From assembly GCA_004154925.1 (NCBI GenBank), contig QJNS01000066.1, forward strand, positions 62,001-126,000: a stretch of DNA of 64,000 bases, read 5' to 3'. The notes under the pieces were generated by a model, which was not told the DNA's origin, made no database searches, and worked only from the letters and a program-made list of their open reading frames with translations. Numbering within the stretch: position 1 is the first letter of the stretch; each line of letters begins with the position of its first letter. The DNA comes from Monosporascus cannonballus (lineage: Eukaryota; Ascomycota; Sordariomycetes; Xylariales). Made by a program: the position numbers and the translations under genes. Positions 26,701-36,634 of the stretch are shown in pieces.

Positions 26701-29030
26701 TATTAATCAAATATTAAAATCTTAATTTTTTCTTTTTTTATTTATTAACAAAAAATAAAACAAATTTTATTTAACCAATTTTACCGTTAATTAAAACTTT
26801 ATACTAACGTATCTATAATATTCCTCAAATCATATCGTAATTCCCGAATAAAACGATATCGAAATTAACCGTTTAATATCATCTTTTAATAAAAATCTCG
26901 AAATAATTAATTTCGCATATAATTTTTCCGTTATCGTAAGCGAATTCTTAACCTTCGGCATTCGTCGTTATATAAAATTTTAATTTATATCTCCATAATA
27001 ATTTAAACTTATTAACCATATTTAGTATAATATAATTTCCGCCTAAAGTTTCGCAATTTACCATTACGGTATACTAATACGTTCCAATTTGTATATCTAA
27101 AATAATAAGGTTATTAACGTTTCTTATCGTCGTATTTAAAGCCTTTTTTAAAAGTTCCCTTTAATTTCTTTAGGTTTCGTTATTTTACAGCTTTTTTACA
27201 AATAACCTTTTTCTTTTAATTCTTGTTTAAATTTATCGAACCTTGCTTATATTTTTTCGTTTAACGCGTTAAGCTGTTATAATTATCGTTATTACTAGCG
27301 TATTATTCCCTCGAGCCGTATTAATTATTCTTAATTTTTTGCAGTTTTTCTCCTTATTAAATAAATTATTTTCTTATATTTACGATTACATTCTATTATA
27401 CGTTATCTTAATTATCGTTCTAAAAATCCTTTATAAATTAACGTATTTTTTCTTTAATAACTTTTTTTGAAAATCCGTAATAAATAATAATTAAAAATAA
27501 AAATCCGTAATAATTTTTTAGTAATACTTTTTTACCGTACGTTAAATTAAATTTTTTCCGTTTAATAATTATACCATCTATAATAACAAAAGGGGTTTTC
27601 CTATAAGCATTATTTTTCTTTAAATTAATTTTCTGCTTTAGCCAGTTATTAGATATTTTTTAAAGTTATAATTCGAAATTGTCGATACTATTATTTATCG
27701 TCCTTATTATTTCCGGTACGATTTGGAAAATCGTATCCCTTATAGTACATACGGATAATTTGTTCGTAAATATGTTATTTTCATTTTTCGTAATCGGGAT
27801 ATTTTCGTCGTCGATAATATATGGCATACATTTTGCCGTATTAATCCAAATTTCCGGATAAACTTTTTTTATCTAGTTTTAGTATTTACGTAATTATGCT
27901 TATAATGCTTTTTGCTATGTTCGCAATACTTATTAAACCAGTTTTCTAGCTTTTCGTATTTTTCGTCGGATTTCTTATCGTGATAATCCTTATTGGACCT
28001 TTTGTTATAGACTTAATACGTACTTAGCTTGGATTATGTTAATAACCTTATTATCGTTTCTTTAATTATTTCTGAACTACTTTTCCGATATAGGGGTCCA
28101 GTTATCTTACCGTGGCTTTTTGGGTATTTTGTACTTATAAACCTTATGTTTTATTTTGCCATAATTAAAGCACTTAATCTGGCTTTAGTTTTATTTATGG
28201 ATAACGCCGAGTTCCATAAGTCCTAGCGCCGTTCCGTAAGAAATAAAAGGTACGTTTCGTTTTTTTCCCTAATTGGACTTATTATATTCCGAACGTAAAG
28301 CATATTATCTTTTTTTTTATCGTTTTTCAAATTGTCGATTATTAATCTTAATTATTTTTACGACATACCGGTGTAAAGTAACTAACTATTTAATGCGAAT
28401 ATTCTTATTTTTTATATTATTTTTTAACCCTTTATAAAATTTATTAATAAAAGTATTAATTTCGTTATTTCTTTATCCGGCCTTAGCCGCAAAGTTTTTA
28501 AAGGTTACGGCGTACTTAAATATAAATCCCTTTTATCGGAATTGCAGGAATTATTAGGCCATAAATCGTTTTTTATCCGGATTACCGATATTATCGCACA
28601 TTTTATTTTCGAAATTAATATAAAATAAAAAATTTTCGTTAATAAAATTCTTTTTATTCGTTTTTTTTATTTTCAAAAAGTTTTTTATGATAAGCTTAAA
28701 CCAATTAACCGTATTTTCCGTTAGGCATATTGTTATTACTAAAACCATATCTGCTAAATTATTAAAATTTAGGAAATAAAAATAAATTCGTACTTAAATT
28801 AAGAAAGTTTAAGGGTTAGTTTTCTTATCGTAAGGTTCTGGCTTTTTAGGTTTTATGCAGGCGAAAAAGGGTTAGGCAGATGGCGTAACTTTAAGCTGTT
28901 AAACTTTTTTCCTTAGTTTCCAAATTCGAACCTAAAGTTACTAAATAAAGGTTTCCTAAATGCTGGTCGATATCTTAACAATATTGAATATTGCTCAGAG
29001 TTTAACGGTATTACTGAACAAGAATTTGTA
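23720..29030 (-). pseudogene. gag-pol remnant of E5
   Basis: Minus-strand polyprotein of E5. Gag begins near 28975 with the Ser-Thr-Ser start seen in D. Then come protease, RT (YLDD intact at 25933-25944), RNase H and integrase. There are fewer RIP changes than in E1-E4, but stops remain. Open stretches here on the plus strand (27679-27861, 28029-28226) are antisense shadows. Confidence 0.8.
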
Positions 29031-29033
29031 ATA

Positions 29034-29336
29034 TATAACGGCTAAACGGTTTAATTAATTATTAAACCTTAAGTCGACGGGTTTATATTAATAGGAGTAT
29101 CGTGGGAATCTAAACAATAAATATAGTAACGTATTACGTTTCGTCATACTAAGGGTATCTTGGGTAACGATATTATATTGCAAACTAAAATTATCTAAAT
29201 TATGGATATAATAAGCGTATATATCTTTTTCCTTTTCGGCTTAATTACTTGTGATCACCGTCACGTAACCCGGGAGGTGGCCCGTATGCTCCCTGCCTGA
29301 CCGTTTCTTGAGACCGGAGCTTGTCGGGTCGTAACA
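29034..29336 (-). repeat. 5' LTR of E5, U3 type C, shortened
   Basis: Pairs with 22663-23037 but lacks about 72 bases of the U3 repeat block. The last 100 bases are almost identical to the partner, including TCACGTAA at 29261-29268. Confidence 0.9.
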
Positions 29337-29341
29337 GATAT

Positions 29342-30600
29342 TTATTAAATTAGTTTTCTAACTTTTCGTATTTTTCGTCAAATTTCTTATCGTAATAACC
29401 TTTATTAAATTATTCATAATAAAGGCCCGAATATATATTCAAGCTAAATTATATTAATAAATTTACTTTAATCTCTTTAATTTTATTTAAATTATGCCTT
29501 AAATAAAAATTTTTAATTATTGTAACGGGGTTTTTTAGGTGCTTTATATTAATTTGCCTTATATCTTATTTTGTTATTATTACAATATTTGATTTAATTC
29601 TCATATTTTTTATACATAACTTTTTATTTTATAAATCCTGGCTTTATACCGTAAAAAGTATTATTACGTCGAAAAATATTGATATTAATTATATATCGGA
29701 ATTTATTATTTTTTTTAATATTTTTAATATGTTATATATATTATCGATCGTTAATCTTTATTACTATAACGATATAATCCAACAAATAATTATGCTGATT
29801 TAACGTAAAAAATTCTTTTTATACTTTTGTAGGCCATTAAAAAAGCTGGCCATTATTATATTTTATTCGTAATTTAATTTAACTGCTAAGTAAATTAACG
29901 TATTACCGTAATTGGATATTAATCCTTTTTATTATAATTGCTAAATCTGCATTTTGGTTTTTATTTTTTCGTTTATTATTCCGAAAGCTTTCGTTAATAT
30001 TTATTTAAATTATTCGTAATCGCTATAAATTTACATTATTTTTTAATCTTGTTTCTTAATTAACAAAATAACGTATTCTTTTATAACGGGCTTAAACCAA
30101 ATAACCGTTTTTCCGATAAGTTATTTAATTACGAACTTAATTCGTATAATAAGCGTAATAAGATAAATAAGAAAATACCCGAAATATATTTAGTATTAAA
30201 TTAAAAATAATTATAACTTAATTAAGGTTCCGTTAAAAGATTTTACTTAAAAGGTTTAAAATCTTTCCGGTTTTTGGTAAAATTTGACTAAATAATTTAA
30301 TTTGTTTGAAAGAGTTTCCCGATTTTAGAAACTTTTTTTCCTTAAGCCTTTTCGAGACGGCTTAAAAAGACGTCGAAAAATTATTATTACCCCTTTGAAG
30401 CTGGATAATACGTTCGTTTATAACATTTAAACGTTAAAAAACGTTTTGGTGAAAAAAGCGAAATTTCTTTTTTTTTCGAATTCCATTTTAATATCCGGGT
30501 AATTAGGAATTTGATAAATAAGCTGTTCGGGTTGCTTATTAATAAATATATTATTAATCGATATTACTTAAAGGTTGACGGTATTATTAAATAAACATTT
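29342..30600 (-). pseudogene. gag remnant of E4
   Basis: This is the 5' portion of E4 displaced by the E5 insertion. It aligns with the gag of E7 (54834 on), including the stretch encoding the poly-Lys run near 30465-30475. It differs from the gag start of E2, D, E5 and E6, so the family has at least two gag N-terminal types. Confidence 0.7.
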
Positions 30601-30606
30601 ATAACG

Positions 30607-30993
30607 TATAACGGTTTAAAGATTTAATTAATTATTAAATCTTAATCGTACCAATTTATATTAATAAATATATCGTAAGAACTTAAATAATAAATATAAT
30701 AATAGTATTATATTATATAATTTTAAAAATATTTTAAATAACGATATTATATTATAAACTAAAGTTATTTAAATTATGATATAATAAACTTATATATCTT
30801 TATTTTATTTGTTAGATTATTACCCATACGTTAATAATCCGGCTTATTGGCTTATTACCAGTAAGTTGGTAATCCGGCTTATTAGCTTACTACTAGTAAA
30901 TTGGTGATCTATTACGTAACCTGCGCTACCGCGTACTTGTGGTTAGGTTATGATAAGCCGTTTCTGAAAACCGTGGCTCGTTGGGCCATGACA
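30607..30993 (-). repeat. 5' LTR of E4, U3 type A
   Basis: Pairs with 17458-17843. The right end reads CCGTGGCTCGTTGGGCCATGACA. TTACGTAA is at 30912-30919. R-U5 is RIP-mutated and the outer 90 bases of U3 are not. Confidence 0.9.
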
Positions 30994-30998
30994 AGGCG

Positions 30999-31744
30999 GT
31001 AAAAATGTAACGAAATATTTTATCATAATTATTATTAATAATCCTGCATAAAGCCACCGAAAAAAGAATATATTTACGTTATTATTAATTTTGTAATTAA
31101 TAATAACTATAATTAATTGTTAAGATATTTAATAGCTTGTAATGTGTATAAAATATATGCAAAAAACAAAAAAAAAACTTAATTATAATAATAATAATAA
31201 TAATCATAATAATAATAATAATAGTAATAGTAATAACTTTGCATTAAACGTTAATATTACGATTATTTCTTTCTAATTTAAAACGCTTCCGAAATTACTA
31301 TACAAATCGAAAAAAAAAGAAAAAAAGGAAATTTTAGTACGCGAAATTAATAGAAAAATAAACGTACAAAGCGCAAAATGCAGACTTATTATTACAATAC
31401 TTATTATCGCCGCGATAATAAAGGAAAAAGAAAAATACAGCAACAACTTTTCCCCGCGTACTTAATATATGTACGGCCTACCTTTTGGTTGATTAAATTA
31501 ATTAATTACGTTATTTTTTGGTTATTACGAATATTTGGAGATTATAAGAATTACGATAAGCAGATTCAAAGGAGCACCTCCTTTTTATCTGGGGGGTATA
31601 TCGTGAAATAAGGGTATCTATGTTAGTTATCAAGCTTCCAGCACTCCGGAAAACCCTTATTCCGGCGCGCCTACAGTATATAGAGAGCTTCCTAGCCACC
31701 GCTCCCTGGAGCTTAATTTTAAAAAGATAATTATCACTTCCCAC
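30999..31744. other. AT-rich unique DNA flanking the gene island
   Basis: This is the original right neighbour of the GC-rich sliver at 17291-17457. No gypsy similarity was found by eye. It holds a TAA/ATA microsatellite (31184-31236) and an open 77-codon stretch (31378-31611, Tyr-rich, unrecognised, weak). CCGGAA and TTCCGG form a short inverted pair near 31637-31656. Composition rises toward normal at about 31600. Confidence 0.5.
31184..31236 (+). repeat. TAA/ATA trinucleotide microsatellite
   Basis: About 17 trinucleotide units of ATA/TAA with a few interruptions (TCA, TAG). It is the only clear simple repeat in the window and sits in unique AT-rich DNA. Confidence 0.9.
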
Positions 31745-32258
31745 ACTCTATGTTACCTTATCTACCGATCAGCTCAACTGTCACACATCAGCTTCTCAAA
31801 ATTGGCTCATCACAGACATCTTACAGTTTCCGGGTAAGGTTACTTCCACGCGACCTGGATTGGGGGGAAGTCTTCCTTCCTCAACCGGGGATGCGTCGTC
31901 CATGGTCAAAGTAGACACAATGACTACGTACAAGGAACGAAAAATCAATTTCATAAACTTGCTTCTAGAGTGAAATTATGGTGAAGATGAGGGGTCAAGT
32001 TCGTCCCGTGCTATGGGATGGATGGATGGTGATACTGATTTCTGCCGACTTGACCGATTGTTTGCTTTCTCATGTAGTGATGACGAAACTTGGAGCTGTG
32101 CGAGGAGGTCCTCAGCTAATACAGATTGCCCAACAGTTCGCAGCACCACATGCATGGGCCAAAAGGACTGGTGGGCCATTCCTGGTGTAATAATACTATC
32201 CAATGGCTTAAACATCCAGCTCGGCCGATGACGAAGAAGTAGCCGGACAACACAAAGG
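31745..32258. other. 3' flank of the bZIP gene, no gene recognised
   Basis: Normal-composition DNA. Several overlapping open frames occur on both strands (70 to 106 codons), but none has a recognisable domain or introns, and they overlap one another. It probably contains the 3' UTR and downstream region of the minus-strand gene at 32259. Confidence 0.4.
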
Positions 32259-33256
32259 TCACACGGTTGCATGTGACGTGCAGTCATCATGAACAAATGG
32301 CTCCTCGCCTCTCTCCATCCGCCACCGATTCGTCGCCTCTAACGCCCCCGGCAACCCTTTAAACAACCACCCCCATTTCCTCAGAAACCCTTCCGACATC
32401 TCCCACCCCGTGATGTCCCAGGGCGGCGACCACGCAATGATGCCGCGTCGCTCGACCTCGTCGTCAGGAAAGCCCTCGTACAGCCCGCCGATGCAGTCGG
32501 CCCACAGCTCGTCCTCGTCGAATGTGCCGGCGGCCCGGATCAGGCGGTCTCGTCCCTCGGGAAACGGGAACAGGTCGATCCAGTCGCCGTGCGGCACCGT
32601 TTGTTGAAGGATGGTGGGCAGGAGTGTTGATGGGAGTAGTTCGGGCTTGGTAGGGTAGGGGATGACGTGGATAATTTCCTCATTACAGTCGAGCGGTGTA
32701 ACGAGGATGCCCGAGATTAGAGTGCGGTTAACGGCCAGGGCGCGGAGGGCGTTAAATTGGAGGAGTGTAATAAGGTGGTCTGGACAAAGGGGGAAAACAA
32801 TGTTAAACGGCTCTTTTCTAGGTTTATCTGGCAGCAACGGATTTCTCGCATTGTATAGTTGCTTGATACGGGATGCTGGGACGATGGAGACGGATTGCTG
32901 CTTAATGTCCCAGCATTCCACGAACGCTTTTGATTTGATCAGTATCCCGGTTGCGGCACTGGGTGCTTCGGCTTTCTTTGCTAGGGCTTTGCGTTTTCCT
33001 ACTGGACTGTTAATTTCGATAATTTGGGTACCCCTGGATCGGATTGGTTCTAACTCCTAATTTGGACGAAAGAGAAAACAAGGCCTTACTTACGGTATGC
33101 CCTTGTGTTAAGTCTTGTCTGTGCCCGTCTGCGTGCTGCGGCATCCTTGTTCCCAGTCCAATCGTCTTCCCTGCTTATCGCCTGTACGCCGTGAGCAAGT
33201 CATGTCGTCTTGGTGATTGAAGGCGGCCTGGTACGTACCTCGGCCAATTGTGGCAT
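32259..33256 (-). CDS. bZIP/DUF3425 transcription-factor-like protein
   Basis: Inferred nuclear regulator, 298 residues in three exons: 33239-33256, 33094-33181 and 32259-33049. Intron 1 is 57 bases (GTACGT...TACAG); intron 2 is 44 bases (GTAAGT...GTTAG). The frame is continuous across both. Residues 10-35 hold a bZIP-like basic region (EDDWTG, then RRRAQTRLNTRAY). The usual invariant Asn is Thr28 and the usual Arg after AY is Gln36, so DNA binding may be weak. The C-terminal half has hallmarks of the fungal DUF3425 domain: WIDLFPFP (residues 192-199), a Phe-Asp-Glu-Asp run, and WEMSEGFLRKWGWLFKG (251-267). The start chosen is the ATG just before intron 1; an in-frame ATG at 33388 would add 44 residues. 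It is divergent from the dehydrogenase gene. No RIP signs. Target genes unknown. Confidence 0.8.
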
Positions 33257-33816
33257 TGACGCGAGTTGGATGCGTGGTGCTGTTGAATTTGCAGGCTGAT
33301 ACGTACTAATCATGATGCTAGCGGACGTTGTAATTGCGGTGATGATGAAATTGGTGATAAATGATGCAAGTTTCTTCGGGCCGGCCAAGGCGGTTTATGC
33401 AGCCTGCTCATAATGACAAGTGGTTTGACATTCGGGAACGGAGGAATTGATGTGCCTATTATAAGGTTCCGCAGCTGAGGCGCAGGGGTTAGTGAGCCCC
33501 GTGCTTCATGCAGCTGGCTCACTCGCTCACTCGGAATTCTCCTATTGATCCATCTCTTCAATATGTCCAAGTTGAATGTGACGTGATTGGTCCAAGAGTC
33601 ACGCAGCTTGCTCACGATATCTGATGCTCGGAATAACATCAAAGATGCAAGTATCTCGGACATTGTTCAATAAGAGCAATATAAAGATCGTAGCAACACC
33701 TTAATTTCGACGCATCTTTTCGTATCATCAAAACCATAGAACTCAATCCAAGACATTGAATTATCTGTTTCTTAGTGTTACACCTTCACACATTGACTCA
33801 AGTACTCGTTTTGAAC
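33257..33816. promoter_or_regulatory. Divergent intergenic region between the bZIP and SDR genes
   Basis: A 560-base shared upstream region. A TATA-like TATAAAG is at 33680-33686, about 130 bases before the dehydrogenase ATG. Open frames here on the minus strand (33310-33663) show no domain. A shared promoter for the two divergent genes is inferred from position only. Confidence 0.45.
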
Positions 33817-34838
33817 ATGACTTTCGACCCCGACACTCTCCCTGATCTCAAGGGCAAAGTATTCATAGTCACAGGTGGGAATTTGGGCATGTCAGTCTCC
33901 CCTCTCCCCTCTTACCACGAAGCCCGAATCGCTGATCTCACCAAACTACAGAGGCTACTACACCGTAGCCCACCTAGCAGAATATGGCGCCTACGTTTAC
34001 ATGTGCGCCCGATCCCCAGAGAAGGGCATAGCAGCCATCGCCAACATCAAAAAAATGCACCCCTCAGCCAACATCGACCTCTTGCAAATGGACCTCAAGG
34101 ACCTCACCAGCGTCGTCGCGGCCGCCAAGCACTTCCTTGCCCTCGAAACAGCCCTGCACGGCCTGATCAATAACGCAGGCATCATGGCGACGCCCTTCGA
34201 AATGACCAAAGATGGCCACGAGGCCCAGTGGCAGACCAACTACCTCACGCACTGGGTTTTGACGGAGCACCTGCTTCCTCTGATGCGCGGACCGCCAAGA
34301 CGCTTCCTCCCGGCAGCGTGCGCATCGTCAACCTCACTTCATCGGGCCACTTGGGCGCACCCAAGGGCGGCATCAATTTCGAGGACCCATCGCTCAAGGA
34401 TAGCGGCCCGTGGCCGCGGTACGGACAGAGCAAGCTCGCCAACATTCTGCACACCAAGACCCTGCACAAGACGTACGGCCCCGGCTCTCCCAGTGCGCGG
34501 AACGGGGAGGGCGAGATCTGGGTTTCGTCCGTGCATCCAGGTCTGGTTGAGACGAACCTCGCCACATCGGTGGGGGAGTCGGGGTCGGGTATGACGAGGG
34601 TTTCCCTGTCCTACGCATGTTTGGATTGATATGGCCTGCCGATAAGGGGTCGTGGACCAGTTTGTTCTGTGCGGCGAGTCGAGATATGAAGGCGGAGCAG
34701 AGCGACACGTATTTCGAAATTTTCCGGCAGTTTGGGGAGCCGAGGTGGCAGAGCGGTGCGGCGAAGGATGCGAAGCTTGCAGAGAGGTTGGAGGAGTGGA
34801 CAAGGGAGGTGATGAGGAAGGAAGGGTGGGTTCGGTAA
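33817..34838 (+). pseudogene. Short-chain dehydrogenase/reductase, two frameshifts
   Basis: NAD(P)-dependent classical SDR (fungal retinol-dehydrogenase-like type), substrate unknown, presumably cytosolic. ATG at 33817; one 61-base intron (33891-33951, GTCAGT...TACAG) splits the cofactor loop TGGNLGIGY. Other family motifs are NNAG (34169-34180), the Ser of VNLTSS (about 34339), YGQSK with catalytic Tyr and Lys (34420-34434) and HPGLVETNL. The C-terminus, ending EEWTREVMRKEGWVR, is typical of this group. The frame changes twice with no fitting intron: near 34285-34290 (before TAKTLPPG) and near 34605-34612 (before RMFGLIWPADKG). Each looks like one lost base; adding two bases back gives an even 321 codons. 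It may be a young pseudogene or two sequencing errors. No RIP signature. Confidence 0.8.
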
Positions 34839-35016
34839 TGGCGTCAACTGGTTTCGGTCTTTTTCGATTATACAATAGATTTACTGTTTTATATTACTAC
34901 ATAATGTTATTTTTCTTATTTAGTTATGTACATTTCTATTCACTTTTATACCCTTAAATATATAATTCAGAGTGTTATACCCAGTGATTCTTTATTTAAT
35001 ATCGAGCTGTTTATAT
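34839..35016. other. Convergent 3' intergenic region
   Basis: AT-rich spacer between the ends of the dehydrogenase gene and the minus-strand Ser/Thr-rich gene. It contains stretches such as ATAATGTTATTTTTC but no clear polyadenylation consensus or gene. It presumably holds both 3' UTRs. Confidence 0.4.
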
Positions 35017-35368
35017 CTAAAAATTAAAGGCCATCAGACCAACAGCAAACAGGACACCAGCGAATGCGCTCTCCCGAGTCGCACCATTGGTCTCGCTGGG
35101 GGCTGGCGGAGCTTGAAGTCGTAGTGCCTGTGGTAGATGGCTCGGAGGCAGCAGTAGGAGAAACAGATGAGGCAGATGAAGAGGCAGAGGAGGCTGATGA
35201 CGCAGTGGGGGTAGAAGCAGTAGTGCCCGAGGCAGAAGCCGAAGCAGAAGACGCGTTCTTGATGTCGATGGTGAAGTGGCATAAATTCGGCTTATACGGT
35301 GGGCCATTAGTGCCACAGGTTGCAATAAAAGTTTTCGGCCTAACTTCGGGCCGACTTACACAAGCCAA
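35017..35368 (-). pseudogene. C-terminal part of a Ser/Thr-rich GPI-anchor-type protein
   Basis: Inferred cell-surface protein fragment. From about 35330 leftward the minus strand encodes CGTNGPPYKPNLCHF, then a low-complexity Ser/Thr/Ala tract of about 50 residues, typical of fungal wall proteins. Near 35110-35119 the frame shifts. The next frame gives SETNGAT followed by a hydrophobic tail (AFAGVLFAVGLMAF) and stop at 35017-35019, the pattern of a GPI-anchor signal. No signal peptide or clear start is visible upstream, and E6 begins 210 bases further on, so the 5' end may be lost or hidden by introns. The frameshift is like the two in the neighbouring gene. Confidence 0.6.
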
Positions 35369-35573
35369 GCAAAATAATCGTACAGAGTAAAAATAAACTC
35401 ACAACTTACACATACCAACTTATCAAAAGACCTGAAGGCTTACCACCACTTGGCATTTGTTTATCGTATATAGGGGGTGAGGGGGAGGAGGGGTTTAAAA
35501 AAAGCCCAGAGTCTTGGGCAGACTACGGAGTAGCAGGCAGACCCCGAATAATTGATTATAATGAGAATTATTT
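35369..35573. other. Unique DNA up to the E6 insertion
   Basis: Normal to AT-rich DNA with a G-rich run (35473-35493). It may hold the 5' part of the Ser/Thr-rich gene but shows no start. It ends at the E6 target duplication ATAAC (35574-35578), so it originally joined 50125. Confidence 0.4.
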
Positions 35574-35578
35574 ATAAC

Positions 35579-36001
35579 TGTGACGGATATGCGGTTTAAC
35601 CAACTATTAAACCTAAGTCGTACGAGTTTATGTTAGCAGAAATATCGTAGAAATGTAAGTAATAGATATAATAACGTATTACGTCTCGTAATATCAAGGA
35701 TATTTTAAATAACGAAATTATATTGTAAATAATTAATATTAATACGTATTATAAGTTAAAATTCTTTAAATTATAGAAATAATAAGCGTATATATTTTTA
35801 TTTTGGCTCAAGGTGCTTAAGCAGCTTATACCCTTAAGCCTTTCAAGCCCTTTGAACTTTTTTGCTAGCTTAAGGTGCTTAATGTGCTTGGAATCTTAAA
35901 ACCTTTCAGCCAGTTACGTAATATCTTGGCTTAGGTCGAATTTAGCTTTTTTTTATAACCTCGACCGTTAATAAGAAAGTTAAAACGGTTAGATTATAAT
36001 A
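35579..36001 (-). repeat. 3' LTR of E6, U3 type B1
   Basis: The plus strand starts TGTGACGGATATGCGG, with the terminal CA/TG unmutated. TTACGTAA is at 35914-35921. The polypurine complement CGATTTTTTCTTTTCC follows. Confidence 0.9.
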
Positions 36002-36151
36002 CGATTTTTTCTTTTCCAAATTTCTTGTTCTTAAAAATTATATTGCTTATTTATTTCTTTTAATGAATAAATTTCCCTTTTTTAACTTTAATATATCGAG
36101 TCGTTTTAAAAAATCTTATTTTCGTAAACGTATTATTGTTTTGGTTTTAAA

Positions 36152-36634
36152 ATGTTTTTTATTTTCGTTATAAAAAGGAAATCGCGGAATATAAGGTTGT
36201 TCGAGAGATTTTTAAAATATCCGCGATATGTTTATTTTAACGGCCTTTATAATGTTTTTGGTTTTTCCGAAACCAAATACTAAAAACTTTTAAACGAAAA
36301 AGATTATTTAAAACGTGAAAAAAGGTAAGTTCGTAAAGCGTTACGTGTCGTTATTAACAAATTAAATTATTTGCAAAAGTAAAAACGATTATTTCGTTTC
36401 CGTAATATCGAGATATTTCATCGTAACATTAAGGATACGGAAATAATAAAGAAATTTAAGCATTTCGAAAAAGAACAGAAATAACTGGAGGTTGTTATCG
36501 CAGTTGCCACGTTAATACAGACCGCATTTTCGGCCGGCTGGTCTAAGATCGATATTATTAATTAGTTGGCCGTTAACTAGAGTACGTATGTCGTTATTGG
36601 TAAAAGTTTTTTAATACGCGTTAGGCGTCAATAA
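36152..36634 (+). pseudogene. Antisense Zn-cluster ORF of E6
   Basis: ATG at 36152, opposite in strand to E6 pol. The first half is frameshifted. In one frame the ligand pattern KYPRY (Cys 4 and 5 as Tyr) plus six residues to Tyr is visible. In another the third-ligand segment EYKVVR is seen. A basic helical tail follows (LKREKR, ALRVVINKLNYLQK). Ends CGT CAA TAA at 36634, the form from which the RIP-made stops of other copies derive. Confidence 0.5.

Larger units (their letters stand above)
22663..29336 (-). mobile_element. Complete Ty3/gypsy element E5
   Basis: A minus-strand element of 6674 bases with U3 type C LTRs and a perfect duplication GATAT (22658-22662, 29337-29341). It is inserted in E4 and is one of the less mutated copies: the RT catalytic box is still YLDD. 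The two LTRs differ in length (375 and 303 bases) because a U3 repeat block is shorter on the right. Confidence 0.92.
17458..30993 (-). mobile_element. Ty3/gypsy element E4, interrupted by E5
   Basis: A minus-strand element with U3 type A LTRs at both ends (386 and 387 bases). It is flanked by a perfect AGGCG duplication (17453-17457, 30994-30998). Its own sequence is 17458-22662 plus 29342-30993. E5 is inserted between gag and pol, with duplication GATAT. Confidence 0.92.

Noticed and set aside
31184..31236. Possible CRISPR-like or tandem array
   Set aside because: It is a plain trinucleotide microsatellite without spacers. No CRISPR structure exists in the window.
31976..32296. 106-codon minus-strand frame and overlapping plus-strand frames
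   Set aside because: They overlap one another and the end of the bZIP gene, show no domain, and have no splice or start context favouring one.
34209..34320. Intron as explanation of the first dehydrogenase frameshift
   Set aside because: A GT...AG pair exists (about 44 bases), but it would remove conserved family sequence before TAKTLPPG. A one-base loss fits better.
33995..34875. Several 68-178 codon frames on the minus strand and alternate plus frames
   Set aside because: They are shadows of the GC-rich dehydrogenase exon, whose family motifs fix the true frame.
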